Shown here one piece after another: positions 52,004-61,965 of a stretch of 64,000 bases of DNA (its first letter is position 1; the number at the start of each line of letters is the position of its first letter). The notes below the pieces were generated by a model. It was not told the DNA's origin, searched no databases, and was given only the letters and a program-made list of their open reading frames with translations. The stretch is from positions 248,001-312,000 of the forward strand of contig JACKCB010000001.1 in assembly GCA_020634235.1 (NCBI GenBank). Direction: 5' to 3'. The DNA is from Ardenticatenaceae bacterium. Lineage in GTDB: Bacteria > Chloroflexota > Anaerolineae > Promineifilales > Promineifilaceae. A program made the translations under genes and the position numbers.

Positions 52004-53054
52004 AGTCCGGCCAGAAATCCTGGACGCCCAGGGGCAATGGATGATCGGTCATCGCATGCCCGAATGCGTTGACCTATTTGCCAGCATTCAGGCGAAAATC
52101 CGCCAGGTCTTCTACACCAGCAGCCGCGTCTATATCAACGCCTCCTCCGGCACCGGGCTGCAAGAAGCCGCCGTGCGCAACTGCGTTAACAAGAAAGTGC
52201 TCAACTGCGTCAACGGCGCTTTTGCCGACCGCTGGCGGCAGGTAACAGAAGCCAACGGCAAAGCCAATGAACTGCTCTCGGTGCCCTGGGGCCAACCCAT
52301 CACCCCAGAACTGGTAGTGGCGCACCTGGCCAGCGGCGAATTCGATGCCGTGACCATTGTGCACAATGAAACCAGCACCGGCGTCACCAGCCCCATCCAG
52401 GAGATCGCCGCCGCCATTCGCGCCCTGCCCAACGGCCAGGAGATCATGATCCTGGTCGACTCCGTAAGCGGCCTTTCTGGCGCGCGGCTGGAGTTTGACA
52501 ACTGGGACCTGGACGTAGCCCTGACATCCAGCCAAAAGGCGTTTGCCCTCCCGGCCGGGTTAGCCTTCTGCGCTGTTTCCGACCGCGCCCTCGCCCGCGC
52601 CCAAACCGTGCCCCATCGCGGCTACTACTTCGACTTCCTCGACCTGGAAAAATACCTGCTGCGCAACCAAACGCCAGCCACACCCGCCATCTCCCTCATG
52701 TACGCCCTGGACCAGCAGCTAAGCGACATGCTGGCCGAAGGCATGGAAAACCGCTTCGCCCGCCACCTGGCCATGCGCGACCGCACCCTGGCCTGGGCAC
52801 GCCGCCACGGCTTCCAACCCTACGCCACCCCCGGCTACGAATCCCCCACCGTCACCTGTGTCGACAACAGCATCAACATCGACATCGCCGCCCTCAACAA
52901 ATACTTGCGCAGCCAGGGCATGATCATCTCCAACGGCTACGGCAAGTTAAAAGGGCTGAACTTCCGCATCGCCCACATGGGTGACACCCAGATGAGCGAT
53001 CTGGAAACGCTGCTCGCGGCCATGGACGACTTCCTGGCCCAGAACCAACCATAG
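51930..53054 (+). CDS. Class V aminotransferase, serine/phosphoserine pathway
   Basis: A 374-residue PLP enzyme starting MSDSKQNSV; IKLFIPGPTEVRPEIL opens the fold. The PLP Lys is in LTSSQKAFALPAGL. YINASSGTGLQEAAVRN and MILVDSVSGLSG hold the phosphate and Asp contacts. The family covers serine-glyoxylate and phosphoserine aminotransferases. Lying between serB-like and serA genes, it is most likely the transaminase of serine synthesis. The start is uncertain; it lies within the serB-like gene. Confidence 0.85.
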   Translation: MSDSKQNSVRQNKPHIKLFIPGPTEVRPEILDAQGQWMIGHRMPECVDLFASIQAKIRQVFYTSSRVYINASSGTGLQEAAVRNCVNKKVLNCVNGAFADRWRQVTEANGKANELLSVPWGQPITPELVVAHLASGEFDAVTIVHNETSTGVTSPIQEIAAAIRALPNGQEIMILVDSVSGLSGARLEFDNWDLDVALTSSQKAFALPAGLAFCAVSDRALARAQTVPHRGYYFDFLDLEKYLLRNQTPATPAISLMYALDQQLSDMLAEGMENRFARHLAMRDRTLAWARRHGFQPYATPGYESPTVTCVDNSINIDIAALNKYLRSQGMIISNGYGKLKGLNFRIAHMGDTQMSDLETLLAAMDDFLAQNQP

Positions 53055-53065
53055 AGGGCCGCACC

Positions 53066-54649
53066 ATGTACCGCATTCTTATCTCCGACAAACTCGGCAC
53101 AGCCGGGCTAGAACGACTCGACCAGACCGCCGACGCCAGCTACGACATGAAACCAGGGCTGAGCAAAGAAGAACTGCTGGCCATCCTGCCCGCCTACGAC
53201 GCCCTGATCATCCGCAGCGGCACCAAAGCCGACGCCGATGTGGTCGCCGCCGGTACCAACCTGCGCGTCATCGGCCGCGCCGGCATCGGCGTAGACAACG
53301 TAGACGTCGAAGCCGCCTCGCGGCGCGGTATCATCGTCATGAACACGCCCACCGCCAACAGCATTGCCACCGCCGAGCAAACCATGGCCCTGATGCTGGC
53401 CGTCACCCGCCACACCGCCCCGGCCCACGCGTCGCTGGCCGCCGGCGAATGGCGGCGCAGCGACTTTGTGGGCACCGAGCTTTATGGCAAAACGCTCGGC
53501 GTCATTGGCTTTGGCCGCATTGGCCGGCTGGTGACCCAGCGGGCACAGGCCTTCGGCATGAACGTATTGGCCTACGATCCCTTCGTCTCCGAAGCGGTGG
53601 GGCGCGAGATGGGCGTCATCCTGGTTGACCTGGACGAGCTGCTGGCCCAGTCCGACTACATCACCCTGCACACGGCGCTCACGACCGAAACCAGGGGGAT
53701 GATCAACGCCGAAACCATCGCCCAGATGAAAGAGGGCGCGATTCTGGTCAATGTCGCCCGCGGCAAGCTGGTCGATGAGGCCGCACTGGCCGAAGGGCTG
53801 CAAAACGGCAAACTGCGTGCCGCCGCCCTAGACGTGTTCGTGAACGAGCCGCCCACCGGCAGCCCCCTGCTGGGGCTGCCCAACGTGCTGCATACGCCGC
53901 ACCTGGGGGCCAGCAGCAAAGAAGCGCAGCGCGAAGTAGCCACCCAAATCGTGGACCAGGTGCTGGATGCCCTGCGCGGCACCGATTTCCGCAATGCGGT
54001 AAATATCCCCTTCCCGGCCGGGTTGAACTTCACCGCCCTCCGCCCCTACATGGAGCTGGGCGAGAAGATGGGCATCATCCAGCACACCCTGGCCCCCGCA
54101 CCCATCACCCGTGTCGAGGTAGAAGTGCGCGGCGAAGGGATGGAGGCCGTCATCCGGCCGGTGGCCAGCGCTCTGCTCAAAGGGCTGCTGCAACACCTGC
54201 ACGATGGCCCCATCAACTACATCAATGCCCCCATCCTGGCCGCAGAACACCAGATCGCCATCTCCCAAACCAGCGGCATGGACCTGGTAGACTATTCCAA
54301 CCTTATCTCCTGCCGCGTCCATTGGGAAGACGGCCAGCGCCTCCTCTCCGGCGTCCTCTTTGGCGGCGCGCAGCCGCGCATCGTCCAGGTGGATGAATAC
54401 CAGCTAGACGCCCGGCCGCAAGGCACCGTGCTGGTGCTGCAAAACGACGACGTACCCGGCGTCGTCGGGCAGGTAGGCACCATTCTCGCCGCCTACACCG
54501 TCAACATCGGCGAATGGCGCATGGGGCGCGAACGCCCCGGCGGGCAAGCCCTGTCCTTCATCAATCTTGATGGCGAGCCACCGGACCAGGTCCTGGCTGC
54601 CCTGGCCAAAATCCCGGCCGTGACCATGGTAAAACTGCTCAATCTCTAG
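53066..54649 (+). CDS. serA: D-3-phosphoglycerate dehydrogenase with ACT domain
   Basis: A 527-residue long-form enzyme. The NAD-binding motif is LGVIGFGRIGRLV; IGRAGIGVDNVD and NVARGKLVDEAAL carry substrate and catalytic residues. The C-terminal ACT domain (VLQNDDVPGVVGQVGTILAAYTVNIGEWRMGR) gives serine feedback inhibition. An intervening domain of about 130 residues marks the long form. It ends the serine run, with a hairpin 35 bp later. Confidence 0.94.
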   Translation: MYRILISDKLGTAGLERLDQTADASYDMKPGLSKEELLAILPAYDALIIRSGTKADADVVAAGTNLRVIGRAGIGVDNVDVEAASRRGIIVMNTPTANSIATAEQTMALMLAVTRHTAPAHASLAAGEWRRSDFVGTELYGKTLGVIGFGRIGRLVTQRAQAFGMNVLAYDPFVSEAVGREMGVILVDLDELLAQSDYITLHTALTTETRGMINAETIAQMKEGAILVNVARGKLVDEAALAEGLQNGKLRAAALDVFVNEPPTGSPLLGLPNVLHTPHLGASSKEAQREVATQIVDQVLDALRGTDFRNAVNIPFPAGLNFTALRPYMELGEKMGIIQHTLAPAPITRVEVEVRGEGMEAVIRPVASALLKGLLQHLHDGPINYINAPILAAEHQIAISQTSGMDLVDYSNLISCRVHWEDGQRLLSGVLFGGAQPRIVQVDEYQLDARPQGTVLVLQNDDVPGVVGQVGTILAAYTVNIGEWRMGRERPGGQALSFINLDGEPPDQVLAALAKIPAVTMVKLLNL

Positions 54650-54682
54650 CCAGCCGGCTTCCGGCTGTCCTTCCAGGCCGGC

Positions 54683-54718
54683 GGGCGGGGATGGTTGCCT
54701 GGCAAACCACCCCCGCCC
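54683..54718 (+). terminator. Hairpin after serA
   Basis: GGGCGGGGATGGTTGCC pairs with GGCAAACCACCCCCGCCC, a long stem with small bulges about 35 bp past serA. There is no T run, so function is inferred from position only. Confidence 0.45.
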
Positions 54719-54925
54719 CCTTCCTCCCCCCACCACCCCGTTCCAGAAGGCAGGAGCGAAATCGTGAACCTGCCCAGACCAAAATTTGCCAGTTTCTGGC
54801 AATGCGTCCACAATCAAGTACAAGACTCAGCCATTACAGTACCATCCGTCCCTTCTCCTGTTCCGGTAAGCGCCCGGACTCAGGTCTCACCCATATCCAC
54901 TGGCTATAACGAGGAGAGTTTTACC

Positions 54926-56239
54926 ATGCCCATCCTTGGCACAAAATCGAGAGAATTCTACGAGCGCGCCAAGAAAGTCATCCCCTATGGCGTCAACTCC
55001 AATTTCCGCTACTGGAGCGAAAGCGAGACGCCGGTCATGGCCGATGCCCGGGATGCCTACCTGTATGATTTTGACGGCAACCGCTACATCGATTACCGTA
55101 TGGGGTTTGGCCCGGTCATTCTGGGGCACAATGACCCCCTGGTAACCCAGCGCGTGGTGGAGGCCATCCAACACGGTATTACCTACGCTGCCACCCAGGA
55201 ATACGAGGTCAAAGTGGCCGAGCGCATTGTTGAGATGTGCCCCGGGGTGGACATGGTGCGGCTGGCCAATACCGGCTCCGAATGCACCATGCACGCCATC
55301 CGCCTGGCTCGCGGTTACACCGGCCGGGACCTCATCCTGAAATTCGAAGGCTCCTACCACGGTGCCCATGACTACGTCCTCTGGTCCACGGCCAGCGCCC
55401 AACTCAACCGCATGGGCGACCGCGACCATCCCATCGCCTACAAGCAGAGCTGGGGCATCCCCGAGCTAATGCGCCAGCTCATCGAGATCTGCCCCTGGAA
55501 CGACCCAGAAGCCCTGGGCGAACTGCTAAAACAAAAAGGGGAACAGATCGCCGCCATCATCATCGAGCCGGTGCTGGGCAACGCGGCGGTGCTCATGCCC
55601 CGGCCGGGATACCTCCAATTCCTGCGCGAACAATGTGACCAGTACGGCATCGTCCTCATCTTCGACGAAGTCAAGACAGGCTTCCGCATCGCCCCCGGCG
55701 GTGCCGGCGAATACTTCGGTGTCCTGCCCGACATCTCCACCTTCGCCAAGGCCATGGGCAACGGCTACCCCATCGCCGCCGTCGGCGGCAAGCGCGACAT
55801 CATGATGCACATCGCCCCCGGCAAAGTCTTCCACGGCGGCACCTACACCGGCAACGTCGTCTCCACCGCTGCCGCCGACGCCACCCTGGAATACATCCAG
55901 AGCGGGGCCGTCTTCAAGCAAATCAACCACATCGGCACCCGGCTCAAAGCCGGATTCGAAGAGATTCTGGCGCGCCACAGCCTGCCCGGCTATGTCAGCG
56001 GTACGCCCGGCATGTTTGCCCTGATCCTGGCCGACACCCCACCCATCGATTGGCGCGAACTACACAACACCAACCTGGAACTACACGAGAAGATCGGCAA
56101 CTACCTGGTCGAGCATTACATCTTCATGGAGCCAGACGGCTTTGAACCCTGGTTCCTCTGCTGCGACCACACCGACGCAGATGCCGACCTCACCCTACAG
56201 CTCTTTGACGAAGCAGTGAAGCACGCCCTGGGCAAATAG
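54926..56239 (+). CDS. Class III PLP aminotransferase, glutamate-1-semialdehyde aminomutase-like
   Basis: A 437-residue fold-type I enzyme starting MPILGTKSREFYERAKKVIP, with GAGGAG about nine bases upstream. PLP contacts: ANTGSECTMHAIRLARG, LIFDEVKTGFR and the Lys of STFAKAMGNGYPIAAVGG. GVNSNFRYW near the start is HemL-like. The surroundings are not a haem cluster, so a different amino-sugar or amino-acid substrate is possible. It is followed by a lipoprotein gene 10 bp later. Confidence 0.82.
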   Translation: MPILGTKSREFYERAKKVIPYGVNSNFRYWSESETPVMADARDAYLYDFDGNRYIDYRMGFGPVILGHNDPLVTQRVVEAIQHGITYAATQEYEVKVAERIVEMCPGVDMVRLANTGSECTMHAIRLARGYTGRDLILKFEGSYHGAHDYVLWSTASAQLNRMGDRDHPIAYKQSWGIPELMRQLIEICPWNDPEALGELLKQKGEQIAAIIIEPVLGNAAVLMPRPGYLQFLREQCDQYGIVLIFDEVKTGFRIAPGGAGEYFGVLPDISTFAKAMGNGYPIAAVGGKRDIMMHIAPGKVFHGGTYTGNVVSTAAADATLEYIQSGAVFKQINHIGTRLKAGFEEILARHSLPGYVSGTPGMFALILADTPPIDWRELHNTNLELHEKIGNYLVEHYIFMEPDGFEPWFLCCDHTDADADLTLQLFDEAVKHALGK

Positions 56240-56249
56240 GACCTGAAGC

Positions 56250-57542
56250 GTGCTGCGCAATTCGCCGCCCGGTGCCTGCCTCATCCGCCTGCTGCGGCTT
56301 GGACTGCTGGCCACCCTGCTGGCTAGTTGCGGCACAAAATCGCCAGACCTCCCCCGGCCGGGGCCGACCCCCACCCCCACGCCCCGGCCGGGCACCACCC
56401 TCCCCCCGCCACAGGTCGTCACCCCCATCCCCACCATTACCCGCGCCGCCACGCCCAGCCCCCCGGCCGGGACCAGCCTCACCCTGGCCGACTTCTGGGA
56501 CGGGCACGCCCACTTCGTCCTGCAAGAACAGTACACCGGCCTGCCCATGGGCGAATCCGACACCATCGCCCTGAGCAACGGCGAGCTGTGGTCCTACATG
56601 CACAGCAGCAGCCAGCACCCGGCCGGGACCATCGACCAATGCGGCAACCCCGTACCCTTCCCCGGCTGCACCGTCATCTACCGCAGCAGCGACGGCGGCT
56701 ACCGCTTCCAACACGCCAATCCCCCCGTCTGCCAGTTCACCTGCCAGCAGTGCCCCTGCAATTCCGAGAACGACCACATCGAGCAGCAGCAGTACCCGCG
56801 TGTCCATTACGACGCCGCCACCCAAACACTCTACCTGGTGTATGAATACCTGGGCCGCACCATGCTGCGCACCTCCAGCGACGGGCTGAACTGGTCCCGG
56901 CCGGAGCGCGTGGCCCAAACTGGCATCTGGAAAACGTGGCTGATGCCCTGCCCCGCCGCCGAGCACATCGGCCAGCACCCCTTCGTGCCCTACGACTACG
57001 AATGCCTGGCCGGCGGGCCGCCCGGCATCTACGTGGCCGATGGGCTGGTGTATGTCTTTGTGGCTGTGGGTCAAAGCCCGGCCGGGATGGGCTGCTACGT
57101 TGGCCGCACCGGCCAGCCGCCGGGCGAATTCCAGCGCTGCGCCAGCAACCCCCTCTTCCGTGGCGCCGCCGAATACGGGCCGCTGGACCTCACCGGCCGG
57201 GCCGCCAACCCCTACTTCGACTTCCGCACCATCAGCGCCGCCGAGATCATCCGGCTGGGCGAAGGGGACGAAGCGCGCTACTACATGCTCTACGAAGGGC
57301 TGCGCGGCCCCGGCCCCGGCGATAACGGCGACACCCAATTCGGCCTGGGGCTGGCCCGCAGCCTCACCAACCAGATCGATGGCCCCTGGGAAACCTACCC
57401 CGGCAACCCCATCCTGGCCGACCTGCCCGGCAACGTTGGCCTGGGGCATGCCGACCTGGTAGTGTACAATGGGCAAACCATACTCTACACCTCGCTAGAC
57501 GGCGTCTTCCGCAGCCGCTTGCTGCTGGTCGGAACCCCATAG
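56250..57542 (+). CDS. Lipoprotein with beta-propeller-like (GH43-type) domain
   Basis: A 430-residue secreted protein. The N-terminal signal has a lipobox, LLASCG, followed by a Pro/Thr-rich stalk. The body has motifs like VIYRSSDGGYRF, RTSSDGLNWSRPE and QFGLGLARS, as in five-bladed glycosidase propellers, and a Cys-rich insertion (CQFTCQQCPC). No catalytic residues were assigned. Surface glycan binding or hydrolysis is the guess. Confidence 0.55.
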   Translation: MLRNSPPGACLIRLLRLGLLATLLASCGTKSPDLPRPGPTPTPTPRPGTTLPPPQVVTPIPTITRAATPSPPAGTSLTLADFWDGHAHFVLQEQYTGLPMGESDTIALSNGELWSYMHSSSQHPAGTIDQCGNPVPFPGCTVIYRSSDGGYRFQHANPPVCQFTCQQCPCNSENDHIEQQQYPRVHYDAATQTLYLVYEYLGRTMLRTSSDGLNWSRPERVAQTGIWKTWLMPCPAAEHIGQHPFVPYDYECLAGGPPGIYVADGLVYVFVAVGQSPAGMGCYVGRTGQPPGEFQRCASNPLFRGAAEYGPLDLTGRAANPYFDFRTISAAEIIRLGEGDEARYYMLYEGLRGPGPGDNGDTQFGLGLARSLTNQIDGPWETYPGNPILADLPGNVGLGHADLVVYNGQTILYTSLDGVFRSRLLLVGTP

Positions 57543-57562
57543 CCACGTCATTACGTCCAACA

Positions 57563-59167
57563 ATGAACAAACTCATCATCATCGGTTGGGACGGAGCCAC
57601 ATGGGATTTGCTGGCCCCCTGGGCTGAAGCCGGGCTGCTGCCCAACGTGGCCCGGCTGCGGCGCGAGGGCGCTTACGGGCCGCTGCGCTCCACCATCCAA
57701 CCCCTCACCGCCGTGGCCTGGAGCAGCTTCCTCACCGGCTGCCAGCCAGGCAAACATGGGCTGTATGACTTTGTCGGCCGCGTCCCCGGCCGGTACGATG
57801 TGCGCCTCACCGGCCGGGACCAGCGCCAGGTGCCCGATCTCTGGCACTACCTCAATCAGGCCGGCCACCCCATCATCGCCGTCAACGTGCCCATGATGGT
57901 CCCGGTCACCCCAGTGAACGGCATCGTCGTCGGCGGCATCGACGCCCCCGGCCTCAGCCCGCAAACAGTCTACCCGGCCGGGTTCATCACCGAACTCCAG
58001 GCAACACTCCCCCATTATTGCATTGCCCCCAGCGAACGCAGCCTGCCCAACTGGGAGAAGGCGCTGCACGCCGCCATCACCGGCCGGGGCCAACTGCTGC
58101 ACCATCTACAAACCAATCACCCCTGGGACTGCCTCATGGTCGTCTTCAGCGCCACCGACATCGGGCAACACGTCTTCTTTGGCCACCACCTGCGCCAGGC
58201 CGCCCCTTACGCCGCTACCCTGCTGCGCCTCTACCAGCAGTGCGACACCATCCTGGGTCAACTGCTGGACAACCTGGACGGCGACACCAGCCTCATCCTC
58301 ATGTCCGACCACGGCGCCGGGCCGCTGGCCGGGGCCATTCACATCAATCGCTACCTGGAAGCGGGCGGCTTTTTGCGCCAGGTCCCGGCCGGCGATTGGG
58401 GGCTGGCCCGGCTGCTGCGCTGGGGCAAACGTTACCTCCCGGCCGGGGCGCGGGCCTATCTCCGCCGCCGGCTGGGCAACGTGCGCGACCGGGTCGAATC
58501 GCAGCTTGTGGCCAATGCCTACGACTGGGACCACACCGCCGCCTATTCCCTGGGCAGCTATGGCAACATCTACTTCAACGTGCGTGGCCGGGAACCCCAG
58601 GGCATTGTCGACCCGGCCGGGATTGATGACCTGGCCGCCCGCCTCACCACCCACCTGCTGGCCCTGCGCGCCCCAGGCAGCAACGAGCCGCTGGTCAAAC
58701 GCGTCTGGCGGCGAGAGGAGCTGTACCAGGGGCCGGCGGTCGACCGCGCCCCCGACCTGATCATCGAATGGGCCAACCTGGCCTACGAAGTGCGCGCCCG
58801 CTTTGGGGCCGGCGGCCAGGCCATCTTCGCCCCCACCATGCCCCTCAACGATCTGGCTCCGGAAACGCTGCTCACCGGCACGCACCGCATGGACGGTATT
58901 CTGGCGGCCATTGGCCCCCACGTGCAGCCCGGCCCCATCGCCAACGCCCACATCACCGACCTGGCCCCCACCATTCTGCATCGCTTTGCCCGGCCGGTGC
59001 CCCAGCACATGGACGGCCGCATCCTACCCGAACTCAGCGCCGGGCTGGGCCAGGCCACCTACATGGTAGATGAAGCGCTGGGGCTGGCCGGCACCCCGGC
59101 CGGGTTGAACGACCAGGACGCCGCGGCCATCGAAGAGCGCCTGCGCAGCCTGGGTTACCTGGGCTGA
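57563..59167 (+). CDS. Alkaline-phosphatase-superfamily hydrolase (phosphodiesterase/pyrophosphatase type)
   Basis: A 534-residue enzyme of the type I phosphodiesterase group. Metal and nucleophile motifs: IIGWDGATWD (Asp), PLTAVAWSSFLTG (Thr nucleophile region), VFSATDIGQHVFF (Asp and His) and LMSDHGAGPL (Asp-His). There is no signal peptide, so it acts in the cytoplasm or at the inner face. It follows the lipoprotein gene by 20 bp. The substrate is unknown: nucleotide sugars or phosphonates are possible. Confidence 0.82.
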   Translation: MNKLIIIGWDGATWDLLAPWAEAGLLPNVARLRREGAYGPLRSTIQPLTAVAWSSFLTGCQPGKHGLYDFVGRVPGRYDVRLTGRDQRQVPDLWHYLNQAGHPIIAVNVPMMVPVTPVNGIVVGGIDAPGLSPQTVYPAGFITELQATLPHYCIAPSERSLPNWEKALHAAITGRGQLLHHLQTNHPWDCLMVVFSATDIGQHVFFGHHLRQAAPYAATLLRLYQQCDTILGQLLDNLDGDTSLILMSDHGAGPLAGAIHINRYLEAGGFLRQVPAGDWGLARLLRWGKRYLPAGARAYLRRRLGNVRDRVESQLVANAYDWDHTAAYSLGSYGNIYFNVRGREPQGIVDPAGIDDLAARLTTHLLALRAPGSNEPLVKRVWRREELYQGPAVDRAPDLIIEWANLAYEVRARFGAGGQAIFAPTMPLNDLAPETLLTGTHRMDGILAAIGPHVQPGPIANAHITDLAPTILHRFARPVPQHMDGRILPELSAGLGQATYMVDEALGLAGTPAGLNDQDAAAIEERLRSLGYLG

Positions 59168-59312
59168 CCAAAAGCCCAACTTCCTATATACTGAGCAACA
59201 AGGAGCGGAAGTCAGGCAGTAACCCGGCCGGGACGTGCCCGGCGCCACCCATGCTGCGGTCGCCAGCCGCAGCCGGGCCGGCCAAAACACACCAACAAGC
59301 AGGAGACAACTA

Positions 59313-59894
59313 ATGACCCAAGAAGCAGCAATCGTAACCATCCGACCGGAGCGAGAGACCATGACCCGGCAGCGCCTACCCAATTTCGTGGGCGTCTCGC
59401 AGGCGACGGCCGGGTCCGCCGCCCTCGCCATGAACGTGGTAATCATCCCGGCCGGGGCCGCCGCCGAAGCCCACCTGCACCGCGGCTATGAGACCGCCAT
59501 TTACCTGCTCTCCGGCCGGGTACAAACGTTCTACGGGGACGGTTTAGGCCAATCAATCGTTAACGAAGCGGGCGACTTCATCTTCATCCCCGCCAACGTG
59601 CCCCACCAGCCGGTAAACCTGAGCCAGACCGAGGCAGCGCAGGCCATTGTGGCCCGCAATGACCCCAACGAGCAAGAGAGCGTGGAAAGCTACGCCCCGG
59701 CCGGGATGCGCCAAAACCTCCAACAAACCCTCCAGGCGCTCACCACCCAGCTCAACGAAAAACATCATGCCCTGGACCGCTTCGCCCACCAGCCGGCGGC
59801 AACCAACCTGATCGATGCCGAGATAGACCAACTGGAAACACAAATACGCGTCACAAAGGCCCGGCTGGCCGTCCTTGTCACCGATTTGCCATGA
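59313..59894 (+). CDS. Cupin-domain protein with C-terminal coiled region
   Basis: A 193-residue protein. The cupin motif reads HLHRGYETAIYLLSGRV with GDFIFIPANVPHQPVN, supplying His/Glu ligands for a metal. The C-terminal about 70 residues are helical with heptad-like spacing (QQTLQALTTQLNEKHHALDR), a coiled-coil candidate. ATG 59313 has GGAG upstream. Function is unknown. Confidence 0.78.
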   Translation: MTQEAAIVTIRPERETMTRQRLPNFVGVSQATAGSAALAMNVVIIPAGAAAEAHLHRGYETAIYLLSGRVQTFYGDGLGQSIVNEAGDFIFIPANVPHQPVNLSQTEAAQAIVARNDPNEQESVESYAPAGMRQNLQQTLQALTTQLNEKHHALDRFAHQPAATNLIDAEIDQLETQIRVTKARLAVLVTDLP

Positions 59895-59922
59895 TATTGT
59901 CCAGGATTAGCTAGACAAAATC

Positions 59923-59951
59923 TGGACATATGGCGGGATATGCGCTATACT
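59923..59951 (+). promoter_or_regulatory. Sigma-70-type promoter of the DrrAB-type ABC operon
   Basis: TGGACA (59923-59928), exactly 17 bp, then TATACT (59946-59951). Five of six matches to each consensus. The transcript would start near 59958, 31 bases before the ATG. Confidence 0.8.
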
Positions 59952-59988
59952 CCTACTTGTAACGTAAAAAGCAAGAAGGAGAAACCGC

Positions 59989-60960
59989 ATGTCCAATCGC
60001 GAAATCGTTGTAAGCAATCTCGTCAAGCGCTACCCCGGCGACGTAGTCGCCGTCGATGACGTCTCATTCACCGTCCGTTCCGGCGAAATCTTCGGCTTTC
60101 TAGGCCCCAACGGCGCTGGCAAAAGCACCACCATCAAAATCCTCACCACCCTGGCGCTCCCCTCAGATGGCAAGGCCACCGTTGGCGGCTACGACGTCGT
60201 GAGCCAGGCCGGCCAGGTGCGGCGCATTGCCGGCGTAGCCCTGCAAGAAATCGGCATCGACCCGCTAATGAAAGCCGCCGAGCTGCTAATCATGCAGGGA
60301 CAGCTTTTTGGGAGCAGCCGCAAACAGGCGGCAGAGCGGGCCAACGAACTCCTGGAGCTGGTGCGCCTGACCGACGCCACCAACCGCCGCGTAGGCACCT
60401 ACAGCGGTGGGATGCGCCGCCGCCTGGACCTGGCCCTGGCCCTCGTCCATGAACCGGACATCCTCTTCCTGGACGAGCCAACCACCGGCCTGGACCCCGC
60501 CAGCCGGCGCGATGTCTGGGTGGAAGTACGCCGCCTCAACCGCCAGCTAGGCATGACCATCTTCCTCACCACCCAATACCTGGAAGAAGCTGACGAACTG
60601 GCCGATACCGTAGCCATCATCAACAGTGGCAAGATCGCTGTCTCCGGCTCGCCCTCCCAATTGAAGGCCTCCGTCGGCACAGAATCCATCAACCTGGCTT
60701 TTGGCAACCGCAGCACAGCCGAGCAAGCCGCTACCACGCTGAGCGACATGGCCAACCTGATCCAGACCGACCGCGACATGGTACGCCTCTACATGGACCA
60801 GGCTGCCCAGCGCATTCCGGCCGTGGTCAACCGCCTGCAAGAGGCCAACCTGAATCCCATCTCTCTCACCCTGACCCAGCCCACCCTGGACGATGTGTTC
60901 CTGCAAGTGACGGGCCAGAGCCTGAAGAATGAAGCGGCCAGCGAACCGGCCGCCATCTAA
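59989..60960 (+). CDS. ABC transporter ATP-binding protein, DrrA-like
   Basis: A 323-residue ATPase. Walker A GPNGAGKSTTI, signature YSGGMRRRLDLA, Walker B ILFLDEPTTGLDPASRR, and the switch region FLTTQYLEEADELAD. The C-terminal domain is that of daunorubicin-resistance ATPases. AAGGAG lies eight bases before the ATG. The permease follows after 68 bp. Drug or lipid export is likely; the true substrate is unknown. Confidence 0.92.
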   Translation: MSNREIVVSNLVKRYPGDVVAVDDVSFTVRSGEIFGFLGPNGAGKSTTIKILTTLALPSDGKATVGGYDVVSQAGQVRRIAGVALQEIGIDPLMKAAELLIMQGQLFGSSRKQAAERANELLELVRLTDATNRRVGTYSGGMRRRLDLALALVHEPDILFLDEPTTGLDPASRRDVWVEVRRLNRQLGMTIFLTTQYLEEADELADTVAIINSGKIAVSGSPSQLKASVGTESINLAFGNRSTAEQAATTLSDMANLIQTDRDMVRLYMDQAAQRIPAVVNRLQEANLNPISLTLTQPTLDDVFLQVTGQSLKNEAASEPAAI

Positions 60961-61028
60961 CCACAGCCGGTAGGGCCGCCCGCCAGCTAGCCCACCTACC
61001 AGCACCGTCACTTTGAGGAGAATCCATC

Positions 61029-61859
61029 ATGAGCGTCCATCCAACTGCCCAAGAACTCCGGGTAAAAAACCCCCAGGCACCCCGCGCCGGCTTCCTGAAC
61101 CAGGTCGCCCTGATTACCTGGCGCAATCTCGTTACCATTTCGCGCACGCCCTCCGCGCTGCTGCCCCCGCTGGTCATCAGCATCTTCTTCCTGGTCATTT
61201 ACGAATCCACCCTGGGCAAAGCGGCCGGCTTCATCCCCAGCCTCAGCGGCAACAGCTACCTGGGTTTCATCTTGCCCCTCTCCATCGTCAGCTCCTCCCT
61301 GTCGGGATCGGGCATTGCCGCACAAAACCTGGTGCGCGACATCGAGAGCGGCTACTTTGACAAGCTGCTGCTGACGCCGGTGAGCCGGGCAGCGCTGCTG
61401 CTAGGTCCAATTCTGGCCGGCGCGCTCATCCTGGGCATCCAGGCCAGCATTGTTGTCGCCTTCGCCCTCGTGCTGGGGTTGGAATCGGCTACCGGGCTGG
61501 CCGGGCTGCTGGTGGTTGTGGGGCTGGCCATTTTGCTAGGCACCGGTTTTGCCGGCTTCACCGTCTCGGCCGCCCTGGGCAGCGGCAACGCGGCGGCCAC
61601 ACAAGGCGCCAGCTTCCTCTTCTTCCCCCTCACCTTCCTCACCGCCAGCTTTGTGCCCCTGGAGCTGTTAAGCGGCTGGCTTAAGGCTGCGGCCAAACTA
61701 AATCCCATCACCTACGTGCTGGAAGCGATGCGCAGCGTGCTGAACAGCGGTTGGGACAGCACCCTCATGTGGCAAGGGATTCTGGCCTGCTTGCTGTTGG
61801 GCAGCGCGATGTATGCTCTGGCCGTCTTCGCCCTGCGCGTCCGCACCCGGCGCAGTTAA
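61029..61859 (+). CDS. ABC-2-type permease, DrrB-like
   Basis: A 276-residue permease with six helices. NQVALITWRNLVTISRTPSA opens the protein, GYFDKLLLTPVSRAALLLG is the ABC-2 coupling segment, and LNPITYVLEAMRSVL is near the end. GAGGAGAATCCATC precedes the ATG. It works with the upstream ATPase. The operon ends at the terminator 50 bp later. Confidence 0.9.
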   Translation: MSVHPTAQELRVKNPQAPRAGFLNQVALITWRNLVTISRTPSALLPPLVISIFFLVIYESTLGKAAGFIPSLSGNSYLGFILPLSIVSSSLSGSGIAAQNLVRDIESGYFDKLLLTPVSRAALLLGPILAGALILGIQASIVVAFALVLGLESATGLAGLLVVVGLAILLGTGFAGFTVSAALGSGNAAATQGASFLFFPLTFLTASFVPLELLSGWLKAAAKLNPITYVLEAMRSVLNSGWDSTLMWQGILACLLLGSAMYALAVFALRVRTRRS

Positions 61860-61906
61860 GCCACAATACCACAGCCATTGAGCAATTGAGTAGCAACACG
61901 GCTTGA

Positions 61907-61965
61907 ACGGATTGGGGCGATTTTCGCCGGCCTGGCGGAGCCTATCTGTTCAATCCGTGTTTTTT
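61907..61965 (+). terminator. Terminator of the DrrAB-type operon
   Basis: ACGGATTG (61907-61914) pairs with CAATCCGT (61951-61958); an inner hairpin GGCGA/TCGCC lies in the loop, and six T residues follow. It also overlaps the end of the convergent nucleotidyltransferase gene. Confidence 0.75.
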